Source of the DNA: Acidithiobacillus sulfurivorans
GTDB lineage: Bacteria; Pseudomonadota; Gammaproteobacteria; Acidithiobacillales; Acidithiobacillaceae
Reading direction: 5' to 3'
Assembly (NCBI RefSeq): GCF_018853815.1
Contig: NZ_JAAOMP010000028.1
Coordinates: forward strand, 62,001-126,000
DNA: 64,000 nucleotides
Program-made: the position numbers and the translations under genes
In this document: one piece after another, positions 1 to 7,915 of the stretch
Numbering within the stretch: position 1 is the first letter of the stretch
Layout: every line of letters begins with the position of its first letter
Notes under the pieces: model-generated
What the model was told of the DNA's origin: nothing
Seen by the model: only the letters and a program-made list of their open reading frames with translations
Databases searched by the model: none

Positions 1-783
1 CTGCAGGCGGGTCTGTATGATTTTCAGGGTCATGTTTCGCAGGAGAATATTCTGCAACGTCTGATACATGGGCAATCCCGGCCCCTCAATGTGGTCATTA
101 TCCCCGGTTGGAATTTGTCGCTGATTCTTCAGGAGTTACGTTTAAAGTCTCCCTATCTGAACCTGCATGGACTCCCGACGGGCGATCAGGCCGCGCAACA
201 ACTGGCTGCCGCAGGAATCGGCGCCCAGAACAGTGCTGAAGGTTGGCTTTTCCCAGACAGTTATCGCTATGTTCCAGGGACTTCAGCTCTGAGTATCCTG
301 AAGCGCGCCTATCAACGGATGAATAACAATTTACAGCATTTATGGTCGCAACGTGCCCCCGGATTACCTTTAAAAAACCCCTATCAGGCGCTCATTCTGG
401 CCTCTGTGGTGCAAAAGGAAGGGGCTCCTCCCGCACAACAGGCGCATATAGCGGCCGTGTTTTTGAATCGATTACGCCAAGGAATGCCACTGCAGTCAGA
501 TCCGACGGTGATTTATGCGCTGGGCAAGCACTATCAGGGGCATCTGACGTCGCAGGATATGCACGTGCCTAGTGCGTATAATACCTATCTGCATGTAGGA
601 CTCCCGCCAACGCCCATCGCCATGCCCGGCTTGAGTAGTTTACAGGCCGTATTGCATCCAATTGACAGCCAGGATCTGTATTTTATTGCCCAAGGGAATG
701 CCTACCATTATTCGACCAGCTACAAGCAACATATCGAGCAGATAAAACGCTATCTGCAGCCTACTGCGAGGACGCTTTCATGA
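1..783 (+). CDS. mltG: Endolytic murein transglycosylase MltG, 5' end missing
   Basis: Membrane-anchored lytic transglycosylase of the YceG/MltG family, which cuts nascent peptidoglycan glycan strands and so ends their elongation. The frame is open from base 1, so the N-terminal membrane anchor lies outside the window and only the catalytic C-terminal part (about 260 residues) is seen. Family hallmarks are visible: the segment around ASVVQKEG with the catalytic glutamate, then FLNRLRQGMPLQSDPTVIYALG, and the late PPTPIAMPG motif. The stop overlaps the tmk start by four bases, and mltG-tmk-holB is a common proteobacterial order. The first ATG in the window (91) is internal and is not the real start. 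Confidence 0.93.
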   Translation: MQAGLYDFQGHVSQENILQRLIHGQSRPLNVVIIPGWNLSLILQELRLKSPYLNLHGLPTGDQAAQQLAAAGIGAQNSAEGWLFPDSYRYVPGTSALSILKRAYQRMNNNLQHLWSQRAPGLPLKNPYQALILASVVQKEGAPPAQQAHIAAVFLNRLRQGMPLQSDPTVIYALGKHYQGHLTSQDMHVPSAYNTYLHVGLPPTPIAMPGLSSLQAVLHPIDSQDLYFIAQGNAYHYSTSYKQHIEQIKRYLQPTARTLS

Positions 784-1430
784 CAGCCCAGGAACCCACT
801 ATCACGCCGGGAATGTTCATCACCCTGGAAGGCATTGAAGGCGCTGGTAAAAGCTCTGCCATACCAGTGCTGGCAGCTTTTTGCGAAGCTCAGGGATTTA
901 GCGTGGAGCGTACGCGCGAGCCGGGCGGTGGTCTTTTGGGTGAAGCCTTGCGCAGTATATTTTTGAACCCGGAATTGGCCCTGGATGCGGAAGCGGAATT
1001 ACTGCTGCTTTATGCGGGGCGACGCGACCATTGGTTGACCCTGATTCAGCCGGTGCTGGCGGCAGGTAACATCGTCCTTTGCGACCGTTATGAAGATTCC
1101 ACCTATGCTTATCAAAGTGGGGGCAGGGGTTTTCCTCAAGAGCGTATTGCCGAACTGGCGCACTGGGCTGGCATTACCCGGGCACCGGATTTGACTTTCT
1201 GGTTTGATGTCAGCCCGGAACTGGGCGCCGCACGCATTCGTGCCCGGCGGCCGGATCGCCTGGAACAGGAACAGACCCCATTTTTTACCAGAGCGCGGGC
1301 CGTGTTTGCCCAACGTCAGGCGGCCGAACCACAGCGAATCATCCGCATTGATGCCTCAGCCCCCATGGATCAGGTGCATGCCGCGCTAGAGCAAGCCCTG
1401 GCCCCCCGTTTGCGTAAGCATTTTTCATGA
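780..1430 (+). CDS. tmk: Thymidylate kinase
   Basis: Phosphorylates dTMP to dTDP with ATP, an essential cytoplasmic step in dTTP synthesis. The 216-residue protein has normal length. The P-loop EGIEGAGKSS lies near residues 17-26, followed by the TREPGG loop that contacts the dTMP phosphate and by the DRYEDSTYAYQ segment. The RARRPDRLEQE region is the LID. The ATG overlaps the mltG stop and the gene's own stop overlaps the holB start by four bases, so the three genes are probably translationally coupled. Function is confident from motifs and context. Confidence 0.96.
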   Translation: MTAQEPTITPGMFITLEGIEGAGKSSAIPVLAAFCEAQGFSVERTREPGGGLLGEALRSIFLNPELALDAEAELLLLYAGRRDHWLTLIQPVLAAGNIVLCDRYEDSTYAYQSGGRGFPQERIAELAHWAGITRAPDLTFWFDVSPELGAARIRARRPDRLEQEQTPFFTRARAVFAQRQAAEPQRIIRIDASAPMDQVHAALEQALAPRLRKHFS

Positions 1431-2428
1431 AAGCTTTGCAGCCAGATCCCCAATCCTGGCAACCCATCCAGGCCTTTTTAGCCTCCGGATTACCGCAGAC
1501 CATGCTGGCAGTCGGTGAATCCGGTTCTCTGCTGCGTCTGCACCTTGATGCACTGCAGGCCGCCACGTTGTGTTTCAAGCCTACTGTCGAAGGGTTTGCC
1601 TGTGAACAATGCCGTTCGTGCAAGCTGCTGGCGGAAGGCTCTCATCCGGATTTATGGGTGGCAGCCCCTGAGCCTGGTAAACAGATCTCCATTGATACAT
1701 TGCGTCAGGCCATGGAATGGATTCAGTACACGCCGCAGGTCAGCAACTCGCGCTGGTTGCGCATAGATAATGCCGAAGCCATGACGGTGGCAGCCGCCAA
1801 CGCCATTCTAAAAACCCTGGAAGAACCTCCCACCCGTGCGCACATTGTTTTGCATAGTGAACAGGCTTCCCGCCTGTTGCCTACCATTCGCTCCCGCCTG
1901 CAGCGCATTCCCCTGCCGGAAATGCAGATGGTGCAGTCCATGCACTGGCTGCAACAGCAGGGGGTGGATGCAGAAAATAGCGTCGCTTTGCTCCGTCAAT
2001 TAGGCAATCGGCCCTTGCGCGCCCTGGAGCTTTGGGAGGCGGGTTGGCAAGAGCAGCGCCAGCAATGGATGCGCAGTTTGCTGGATTTGTCAGGGCAGGG
2101 GGTTGTGGCGACTCTGAAACTCGCGGAGCAATGGAGCAAAAGTTCGGATCTACTCCTGATCCGGGAGATGGTACTGAATGTCCTCGCAGATTTTATGCGT
2201 TTGCGACAGGGGCTGCTGGACAGAATCGCTGACCTGGACTATTTAGAAGAGTTGCGACTGAAAGCTCCGGATATTTCGGCGGAAGCACTGCAGTCCAACC
2301 TGGATGGCTGGTTGCAACTGCCATTGACCCTGGCCCAAAACAGTAATGGGCTGATGGTCATGGAAATGTTGCTTTTGGACTGGCTGAAATTGTGGCCAAG
2401 GAGGAAAACTCATGGAATTCAAAACTGA
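1427..2428 (+). CDS. holB: DNA polymerase III delta' subunit
   Basis: Delta' subunit of the DNA polymerase III clamp loader, the stator that holds the gamma/tau ATPases. The 333-residue protein carries the four-cysteine zinc module typical of delta' (cysteines in CEQCRSCK and just before it, residues about 46-65). It also has the sensor-like segment AAANAILKTLEEPP and SRLQRIPLP. As expected for delta', no functional Walker A motif is seen. It follows tmk with a four-base overlap and overlaps pilZ by 17 bases, so it belongs to the same transcription unit. Confidence 0.93.
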   Translation: MKALQPDPQSWQPIQAFLASGLPQTMLAVGESGSLLRLHLDALQAATLCFKPTVEGFACEQCRSCKLLAEGSHPDLWVAAPEPGKQISIDTLRQAMEWIQYTPQVSNSRWLRIDNAEAMTVAAANAILKTLEEPPTRAHIVLHSEQASRLLPTIRSRLQRIPLPEMQMVQSMHWLQQQGVDAENSVALLRQLGNRPLRALELWEAGWQEQRQQWMRSLLDLSGQGVVATLKLAEQWSKSSDLLLIREMVLNVLADFMRLRQGLLDRIADLDYLEELRLKAPDISAEALQSNLDGWLQLPLTLAQNSNGLMVMEMLLLDWLKLWPRRKTHGIQN

Positions 2429-2774
2429 GCCCAAACCGGGAGGCGCAGCTACTGCGTTGTCCGTAGTGTTGCGTGACCCCCAAGCCGTACAGCGTTGCTT
2501 TATGTCTGCTATCAAGGGTGGCGGATTACTGGTGGAAACGCCTAATCTTCTCCCCATGGGGACCGAAGTCCTGCTGATGATTACCCTGCCAGACAGCCAA
2601 CCCCGCGCCCCGGTGATGGGTAAGGTTATTTGGGTCACTCCCGTGGAAAACCGCGATGGTCGGCCACCGGCCATCGGCGTCCAATTTCAGAATGATCGCT
2701 CAGGGGTGCTCACGCGCATTCAGAATGCCCTGTCCGGATTACCCACCCATGGTGATGCGGTGCTGAGTTTTTGA
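2412..2774 (+). CDS. pilZ: PilZ-domain protein (type IV pilus PilZ-like)
   Basis: Small single-domain protein (120 residues) in the conserved slot after holB, where gammaproteobacteria carry the type IV pilus assembly protein PilZ. A strong ribosome binding site (AAGGAGG, seven bases before the ATG) inside the holB 3' end fixes the start. The sequence is beta-rich, with the PilZ-like core IKGGGLLVETPNLLPMGTEV and VIGVQF-type strands. The arginine-rich RxxxR c-di-GMP motif is absent, as in canonical pilus PilZ, which does not bind the nucleotide. A role in twitching or surface attachment is inferred from the family and gene order. Confidence 0.85.
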   Translation: MEFKTEPKPGGAATALSVVLRDPQAVQRCFMSAIKGGGLLVETPNLLPMGTEVLLMITLPDSQPRAPVMGKVIWVTPVENRDGRPPAIGVQFQNDRSGVLTRIQNALSGLPTHGDAVLSF

Positions 2775-2836
2775 CGGAATTGTCATCAGGCTTTCAGTAT
2801 CAGGATTTGAAGTTGCGGGACCAGGGTTTCCGGTCA

Positions 2837-2866
2837 TTGCTCTTTGAGCAAGGTCTGGGTTACACT
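2837..2866 (+). promoter_or_regulatory. Candidate sigma-70 promoter of tRNA-Ser
   Basis: TTGCTC (2837-2842) and TACACT (2861-2866) are separated by 18 bases and end 11 bases before the mature tRNA start. Spacing and position suit a tRNA promoter, but the -35 match is moderate. Confidence 0.4.
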
Positions 2867-2877
2867 TCGCACCCTCA

Positions 2878-2968
<91 letters not shown>

Positions 2969-3011
2969 ATAAAATTGCGTAACTATCTGATTTATAAATA
3001 ATTAAATATTT

Positions 3012-3227
3012 TTAAAACCGTTCTATCTTACCTATGATCTTACCCGGTGAAAAATTCTTCTTCATAGACTCACTTGGGTTGCGATAACGAGTCGTGGGAA
3101 TGTTGGCAAGATTGGGCATCAGGTTTTTACCATGCCGAGACCCTGTGGTGCCGATGCCGTCGGAAAATGCAGAGCGAGAATGGTTGCCCATCCAGACGAT
3201 GCGAATGGAATTAAGATAATTGATCAA
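3012..3227 (-). pseudogene. Unidentified coding remnant carrying repeat copy 1
   Basis: A 71-codon open frame on the minus strand after the tRNA. I do not recognise the protein. Its last residues (FSPGKIIGKIER) are repeated with one change at the C-terminus of another broken frame near 5680-5740, and the conservation is in frame. That suggests two stumps of the same or related genes rather than chance open reading. An in-frame stop lies just upstream (minus-strand sense) and no ribosome binding site is seen, so it is probably a remnant. Confidence 0.3.
3021..3053. repeat. 33-nt repeat, copy 1
   Basis: This 33-nt segment recurs in the same orientation at 5707-5739 with 29 of 33 identical bases. 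The two copies bracket the chorismate mutase/PAS-GGDEF/MpaB stretch. Both read in frame as FSPGKI(I/S)GKIER on the minus strand, so they are probably homologous gene ends rather than attachment sites. Confidence 0.6.
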
Positions 3228-3425
3228 GGTTGGCTTGGTGCTCTATCCAGTAGTCCGTCGCTAAAGTTGAAATTTCTCCATGAAGAATCTGGGAGCGGTG
3301 AATTCACAAGGATTTGGGACTGTTTCCCCTAGCTTTTACGAATGTGGGGAGTATCCATATAATTATGGAAATGTTAAAATTATGCAATGGAATCAGCCTG
3401 TAAGTTAACAAGAAAGGCATATATC

Positions 3426-3833
3426 GTGAGCAACACAGTCAATTGCGCTTCCATTGAAGAAGTCCGCTCTAACATCGACCGCATTGATCGTCAAATTGTT
3501 GCTCTTTTGGCTAAACGTGGCAGATTTGTGAAGCAGGCTGCGGGATTCAAGAAAACTGCGGAGGATGTGAAAGCGCCTCAACGCGTCGAACAGGTTATTT
3601 CCAGGGTGACGGCATTGTCGCAAGAACTTGGTGCAAATCCATCTGTCACAGAGCAGGTGTATCGTGCAATGATTTCGGGGTTCATTGACGCGGAGATAAC
3701 CGAACATGCGCATCCTGTGTCGACTTCGCTGGACACGCAGCAACCCCTGTTCCAGATGCATTTCCAGGAAACGACGATTAGGAAGATTGGTGAGACTGTC
3801 ATGGAAAGCCAGATATTCAATTTTGGCTTCTGA
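3426..3833 (+). CDS. Chorismate mutase (AroQ class), C-terminus replaced by foreign sequence
   Basis: AroQ-type all-helical chorismate mutase, which converts chorismate to prephenate for Phe/Tyr synthesis. The close relative isochorismate pyruvate-lyase (PchB) cannot be excluded. The core has the family pattern DRIDRQIVALLAKRGRFV, then two lysines, and ends near EITEHA. The GTG start at 3426 has AAAGG eight bases upstream and fits the family N-terminus; an ATG at 3387 is possible. From about 3706 the frame runs for some 40 codons through the antisense of a PAS-GGDEF stump, so the tail is not native. The catalytic part looks intact. Confidence 0.72.
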   Translation: MSNTVNCASIEEVRSNIDRIDRQIVALLAKRGRFVKQAAGFKKTAEDVKAPQRVEQVISRVTALSQELGANPSVTEQVYRAMISGFIDAEITEHAHPVSTSLDTQQPLFQMHFQETTIRKIGETVMESQIFNFGF

Positions 3834-4115
3834 TGTCTTTCGATCCGTCACATCCCGCGTGATAATGATGAGCCCTACACGCTCTCCGTTTACTGTAAAA
3901 AGAGGGGTCCGCTTTGTTTCTAACGTAGCAAATCCACCACCTGTTTGCGGCATGGACTCTTCCTCTATGCGTATTTTCCGGTCGCGCCAGGCCTTTTCAT
4001 CCTGAGCCAGACAGTCTTCGTGAATCACCCGAAATTCTGGATGCAAATCGGCTAGCTGCACATCTGTTTTATTCCGCCAAGGGATATCCCGCAGATGATA
4101 AAGCCGGATTACTGT
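3706..4115 (-). pseudogene. PAS-GGDEF (diguanylate cyclase) stump
   Basis: On the minus strand the frame encodes the end of a PAS/PAC sensor domain (RTPLFTVNGERVGLIIITRDVTDRK) followed by the opening of a GGDEF domain (YLAFHDSLTNLPNRRFLE). It breaks off after about 30 GGDEF residues at 3706, where it meets the chorismate mutase gene. No GG(D/E)EF active-site motif is present, so it cannot make c-di-GMP. The 5' end also lacks a proper start and fades near 4115 next to a possible IS fragment. This is a remnant of a larger signalling gene. Confidence 0.75.
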
Positions 4116-4117
4116 AT

Positions 4118-4258
4118 AGTGGACCCCTCTGTCAAGACAATAATCAGTCGAGTTTAAGAGGGTGTTTGACAGCGGCAAGGCGACTGGTCCGGCAGCACAA
4201 CATCGATGTTCATAAACCAGAAATCAAACGCCTGGCCGCTATGCAGAATAAGAAGTAA
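4118..4258 (+). mobile_element. Possible insertion-sequence stump
   Basis: The sequence AGTGGACCCC...GTCAAGACA at 4128-4150 resembles the ends of some IS3-family elements. It is followed by a short open tail (4169-4258) rich in Arg, Lys and His that ends at TAA and has no start of its own. It sits exactly where the PAS-GGDEF stump loses similarity. The identity is an impression from sequence style only. Confidence 0.3.
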
Positions 4259-4364
4259 TGCGATATCCCATTGAGCAAATACCAAAAACGCCTGACGTTC
4301 AAATCAGCCATGAGAATCGCGACTGGCAAATAGGAAAGGCCAAGAGTATGTCTTTAGTAGACCT

Positions 4365-5222
4365 TCAATCCCGCTGCTGCATAGGTTTTTCTGGGCCAAG
4401 ATCGTCAATGCGATAGCCATCTGGGTAGGTTGGCCGGTGCAATTGCGTACGCATCAAGGGTTTGTTTCTGAGCCGTAGCGCACTGGCTATTCGTCCTCGC
4501 AAAAGTAATGCACGGGTGAGCACTCGGCTCAACCAGATTGATTGTCCAGATAAGCCCAAGGCGTTGAGTAAGGGTCGATCCAGTAGCGCATAAACGGCAG
4601 GCCGTCCCAGTCGAAACAGTACGGGCGGCATATAAAAGCCCAGCAGCAAGTCTATCGTTTTTTCTGCGACACATCGGTTTGAATTTGAATAATGAAAATG
4701 CTCTGCCTCATAGGACTGATTAAACTGCTCCAGTTCAGCATATTCATCATGAATACCTTGGATGTTCATGCGCATGCCTATGGTCCGCCAGAAGTTGAAC
4801 CAGGCCAAGCGTTCTTTTTCTGATAGGGGGCGATGCCCGAAACGCTCTATCCATCGTATCGGTTCAAAAATAAACGTCGACAATACATATAGGTAGTCAT
4901 CATTGCGAATCGTATATCTGGTGTGCTGGCGGTTGATGTTTTCAATGGCAGCCTGCCCTCGTGGACTATCGTAGCCGTGTTCAATCAATTCACTGAGGAG
5001 CAGGTCGGTATCATCGTAACGTTTGCGGGTGCGTTCAGTGAGTTCTCCCGTGTGGCGAAGGAGACCAGAAATGCGGGGGACCGCATACGTGCGAAACAGG
5101 GCTAGTTCAAGCGCACGCGGTATATCAAAAGGATACACACAAGTTGCCATCAGAAAAGTGATTCGGCAGTGATCCTTGACCGGATCTAGCTGGAGAATTT
5201 CACGATCATAGGCCGTAGTCAT
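4365..5222 (-). CDS. Oxygenase MpaB family protein (DUF2236)
   Basis: A 285-residue protein resembling the DUF2236/MpaB family of mostly helical haem proteins, which includes latex clearing protein Lcp and fungal MpaB'. Family-like features are the N-terminal PFDIPRALELALFRTYAVPRI segment, several Arg/His-rich helices in the middle (RYDDTDLLLSELIEHG, FEPIRWIERFG) and the late MPPVLFRLGRPAVYALLDRPLL region. Substrate and reaction are unknown. It stands alone between remnants, transcribed opposite to chorismate mutase, with about 270 bases of debris downstream. It is probably intact cargo of the accessory stretch. Confidence 0.65.
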   Translation of the reverse strand: MTTAYDREILQLDPVKDHCRITFLMATCVYPFDIPRALELALFRTYAVPRISGLLRHTGELTERTRKRYDDTDLLLSELIEHGYDSPRGQAAIENINRQHTRYTIRNDDYLYVLSTFIFEPIRWIERFGHRPLSEKERLAWFNFWRTIGMRMNIQGIHDEYAELEQFNQSYEAEHFHYSNSNRCVAEKTIDLLLGFYMPPVLFRLGRPAVYALLDRPLLNALGLSGQSIWLSRVLTRALLLRGRIASALRLRNKPLMRTQLHRPTYPDGYRIDDLGPEKPMQQRD

Positions 5223-5849
5223 GAATGATTTACAGAAAGATTGGAAGGCATTAGTTATCCCATGCGCGCCTTATGAGCACTTCATATCTTATAGAGAATC
5301 AAAAATCTATGGAGCCACATTACTACCACGGCAGAAGACGGTTAAGGCACAATGAAGAGTTCACTGATCCAACAATTGTCCACTTGGTTTCTTCTGACAC
5401 ATGAGTCCGGCTATCAAATAGAATAGCATCCAAATACTGCAGAATAAAGGAAGAGCCTTCAACCTATCTTCGCCTTACTCCATCGCAGATGTAATGGATG
5501 CCTCCCCCTATAGGACCGGCAGCGGGGCGCTTCAGAAGGGAGCCCCCGCTTGATCCGGACGGCATCAAGGTGCCAAGGTGGAAATTTATCCACGCAAAGG
5601 ATAAGGAGGACTCGTCATGGGGGTGTAAGCCCAAACCGCCGAAAATTCCGTCTGGCTGTTTAACAGTATCTCATGAAAATCGGTGAAACTTCAGTTTGTG
5701 AGGTCTTTCTATCTTACCGCTGATCTTGCCTGGTGAAAATTCTACTATAGTATCTCGTACATCCTTTTTAGATTCTTTGTGTTCCGCACAACCTCTTTGC
5801 CGGGATCGGCGTTCTTACATTATGCTTGTGCTCAATTTTTAACATTTTT
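5223..5849. other. Gene-free stretch with a GC-rich stem-loop segment and broken frames
   Basis: No complete gene is seen. Positions 5500-5660 stand out as GC-rich inside AT-rich flanks and can form successive hairpins: AGCGGGG/CCCCGCT (5521-5527 with 5544-5550), GGCA/TGCC (5561-5564 with 5571-5574) and GTGGA/TCCAC (5578-5582 with 5589-5593). The rest holds repeat copy 2 and the end of a broken minus-strand frame. This may be a structured RNA or the residue of a decayed gene. Confidence 0.35.
5707..5739. repeat. 33-nt repeat, copy 2
   Basis: Matches 3021-3053 at 29 of 33 positions in the same orientation. On the minus strand it reads EFSPGKISGKIERP within an open tail that continues about 11 residues to a stop near 5685. 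Confidence 0.6.
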
Positions 5850-6593
5850 TTATAGCGGTTCAATGCTACCTTCAAGAAATTTTTCAAGCGTTTCTGACTG
5901 TTGTTTGTCGTTAAAAATAAAGGCAAAACCCAAAAGAGCAAAGCCGTTATGGTCGACGGTCACGCCGTCAGTATTCGATGGATTTCGTGTCACCAGTGCA
6001 GAGCGACGCAGTTCGGCCTGGCTTTTCCAACTGCTGTGATCAGATTTGAGCAGAATAATTTCTCCTTGTTCATGAAGGTGTATATTCAGTTTGCCATCAT
6101 CATAGGCGGCCATATGCATTCCACCCAGAAATCCACCATAACTCACATCCATGACCTGTCCATATATGGGTTCATCCTGTTGTGGGTTACTCCAGTAAGC
6201 AGTCATATTAACTGTTAGGCTGAAACGATCATGTTTTCTGGTATTTCGAAGCCATAACTGTTTTGGATAGTCGATATGCATTCCTGAGGCGTCGATCGCC
6301 CTGATGGTAGAGAGGAATCCCAGAGACTGCTCTGTGCCGTAGTACACACAGAGCACTTTTTCCCCAATTTGTCCGAGAAGACTCAAAGGACTGCCCGTAT
6401 TTATCTGAATAGAAGTGGCCGTCATTTTTGTAATGGCAATTTGCTGGGTGACGGCAGCTTGTTCGCGGAACAGGGTCAGATATTTATGTTGTAGGCGCAG
6501 TTCAATCAGCAATTCCGGGATGTCTTCGGAATCTACGGTGTTCCAGGAAAGAAACAACTCCTGCGCGTGTTCGTATAGAGGTTTGTTAATCAT
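5850..6593 (-). CDS. PilZ-domain c-di-GMP receptor protein
   Basis: A 247-residue cytoplasmic protein with an N-terminal YcgR-like beta region (residues about 40-110) and a PilZ domain. The c-di-GMP motifs are visible: RKHDR (RxxxR) near residue 119, then DVSYGGF (DxSxxG) about 33 residues later. That is the arrangement of YcgR-type proteins which bind c-di-GMP and act on motility or surface behaviour. The ATG at 6593 (MINKPL) was chosen over 6623 because the upstream ten codons look non-native. It is monocistronic and divergent from cyoA. The GGDEF stump nearby suggests an older c-di-GMP neighbourhood. Confidence 0.8.
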   Translation of the reverse strand: MINKPLYEHAQELFLSWNTVDSEDIPELLIELRLQHKYLTLFREQAAVTQQIAITKMTATSIQINTGSPLSLLGQIGEKVLCVYYGTEQSLGFLSTIRAIDASGMHIDYPKQLWLRNTRKHDRFSLTVNMTAYWSNPQQDEPIYGQVMDVSYGGFLGGMHMAAYDDGKLNIHLHEQGEIILLKSDHSSWKSQAELRRSALVTRNPSNTDGVTVDHNGFALLGFAFIFNDKQQSETLEKFLEGSIEPL

Positions 6594-6623
6594 GGCAGAC
6601 GCTCTGGTGGGATGCGTAAGCAT

Positions 6624-6917
6624 ATCATGGTTAGCGATATTCGCTAATCAAATAATCACCGTTTCATTATATTAAATATTAATAATATTACTTTTATCCA
6701 CTTTTAATAAGCTGGCTGATCTCATAGATTTTTTATAGTTGTTCTACAGTGGGTAGTAATGTATATATCGCATAACACTATCCAATGTAAATCAGGGTTG
6801 AGAGTATAAAAAGCAGGAATAATTACTTAACATGATGAATGTAATTATAAATTTTCACATTTGAATAGTGGTTTAGTACCTTTTTCTAATAAATACCTCA
6901 TTGAAGGAGAGGTGAAT
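6624..6917. promoter_or_regulatory. AT-rich divergent promoter region between the PilZ gene and cyoA
   Basis: About 290 bases, strongly AT-rich, between the divergent PilZ and first cyo operon. No operator could be assigned. The cyoA start is preceded by AAGGAGAGGTGAAT, a good ribosome binding site. Confidence 0.4.
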
Positions 6918-7886
6918 ATGTTGAACAAAGCAAAGCAAAGTCATTTGCGTTATTTGGCGATTATTCCGTTACTGCTGTTATTGAATGGCTGTGCAAAGCA
7001 TTCCATCTGGTGGATATTTAATCCCAAGGGAGTAGGTGCCAAAGCCAGTTATGATTATATGATGATTGATGTGGCCGTCATGCTGGCGATTGTTGGTGTT
7101 ACGGCTATTTTGATTGTCTGGTTCATGTGGAAGTACCAAAAAGGCAAAAATCGTGGCACCTATGATGGGAAATGGGAGCATTCCAGAAAGCTGGAGGTGG
7201 CATTCTGGGGTATCCCGATCGTCGCAGTGGCTTTTCTTTCCTGGGCCGTAGCCATACATGGCAGTTTCGCGGTCAATCCCTACAATCCTACCATCATTAC
7301 CAAGCACATGAAGCCGAAAGGCGATCCCATCCAGGTCGATGTCATCGCGACGGATTGGCAATGGCTGTTTATCTATCCCCAGTTTCACAACATGGCCGTT
7401 GCCAATGAATTGGTCGTGCCCGCCCATACTCCCGTGTTTTTCAAGTTGACTTCTACGGCGGTCACCACGGACTTCTTTGTACCACAATTGCTGGGCATGA
7501 TTGATGTGATGCCGGGCATGCGCACTAAAGATGCTTTAGAAAGCAACAATCTCGGAACCTATCAGGGTATTGCTGCAGACTATTGCGGGGCAGGGACTTC
7601 GTGGATGCTCTTCAAAACCAAAGTGGTCAGTATGGCCGATTTTAAACAATGGGCTGACGGTGTTGAAAATAGCCCGAATACCATGAATTACGCAGCGTTC
7701 AACCGCTTTGCCGAACCCTATATCAATGTAAAGGATAAAACCCCGGTTTATGGGCATGTTGAGCATGGTCTTTTTAATCATCTGCTTCTGGAGGTCATGG
7801 ATGGGAAAAAATGGCCTTTACCCATGTTTATGACTGAAAACATGTTTCACTGCTTAAAACTGCAGGCTTCAGAACACCGTGCCTGA
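6918..7886 (+). CDS. cyoA: Cytochrome bo3 quinol oxidase subunit II (operon 1)
   Basis: Subunit II of a haem-copper quinol oxidase, anchored in the cytoplasmic membrane. The 322-residue protein has a lipoprotein signal ending in the lipobox LLNGC (Cys25), two membrane helices (about 48-70 and 95-115) and a periplasmic cupredoxin domain. The CuA-binding Cys/His/Met cluster of cytochrome c oxidases is replaced by YCGAGTSWMLFKTKV, as in CyoA, so electrons should come from quinol rather than cytochrome c. The start at 6918 is set by a strong ribosome binding site. It leads cyoABCD and has a close paralogue at 15888-16853. Confidence 0.93.
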   Translation: MLNKAKQSHLRYLAIIPLLLLLNGCAKHSIWWIFNPKGVGAKASYDYMMIDVAVMLAIVGVTAILIVWFMWKYQKGKNRGTYDGKWEHSRKLEVAFWGIPIVAVAFLSWAVAIHGSFAVNPYNPTIITKHMKPKGDPIQVDVIATDWQWLFIYPQFHNMAVANELVVPAHTPVFFKLTSTAVTTDFFVPQLLGMIDVMPGMRTKDALESNNLGTYQGIAADYCGAGTSWMLFKTKVVSMADFKQWADGVENSPNTMNYAAFNRFAEPYINVKDKTPVYGHVEHGLFNHLLLEVMDGKKWPLPMFMTENMFHCLKLQASEHRA

Positions 7887-7915
7887 TAACAACAGACTCG
7901 CAATGGAGAACCGCT

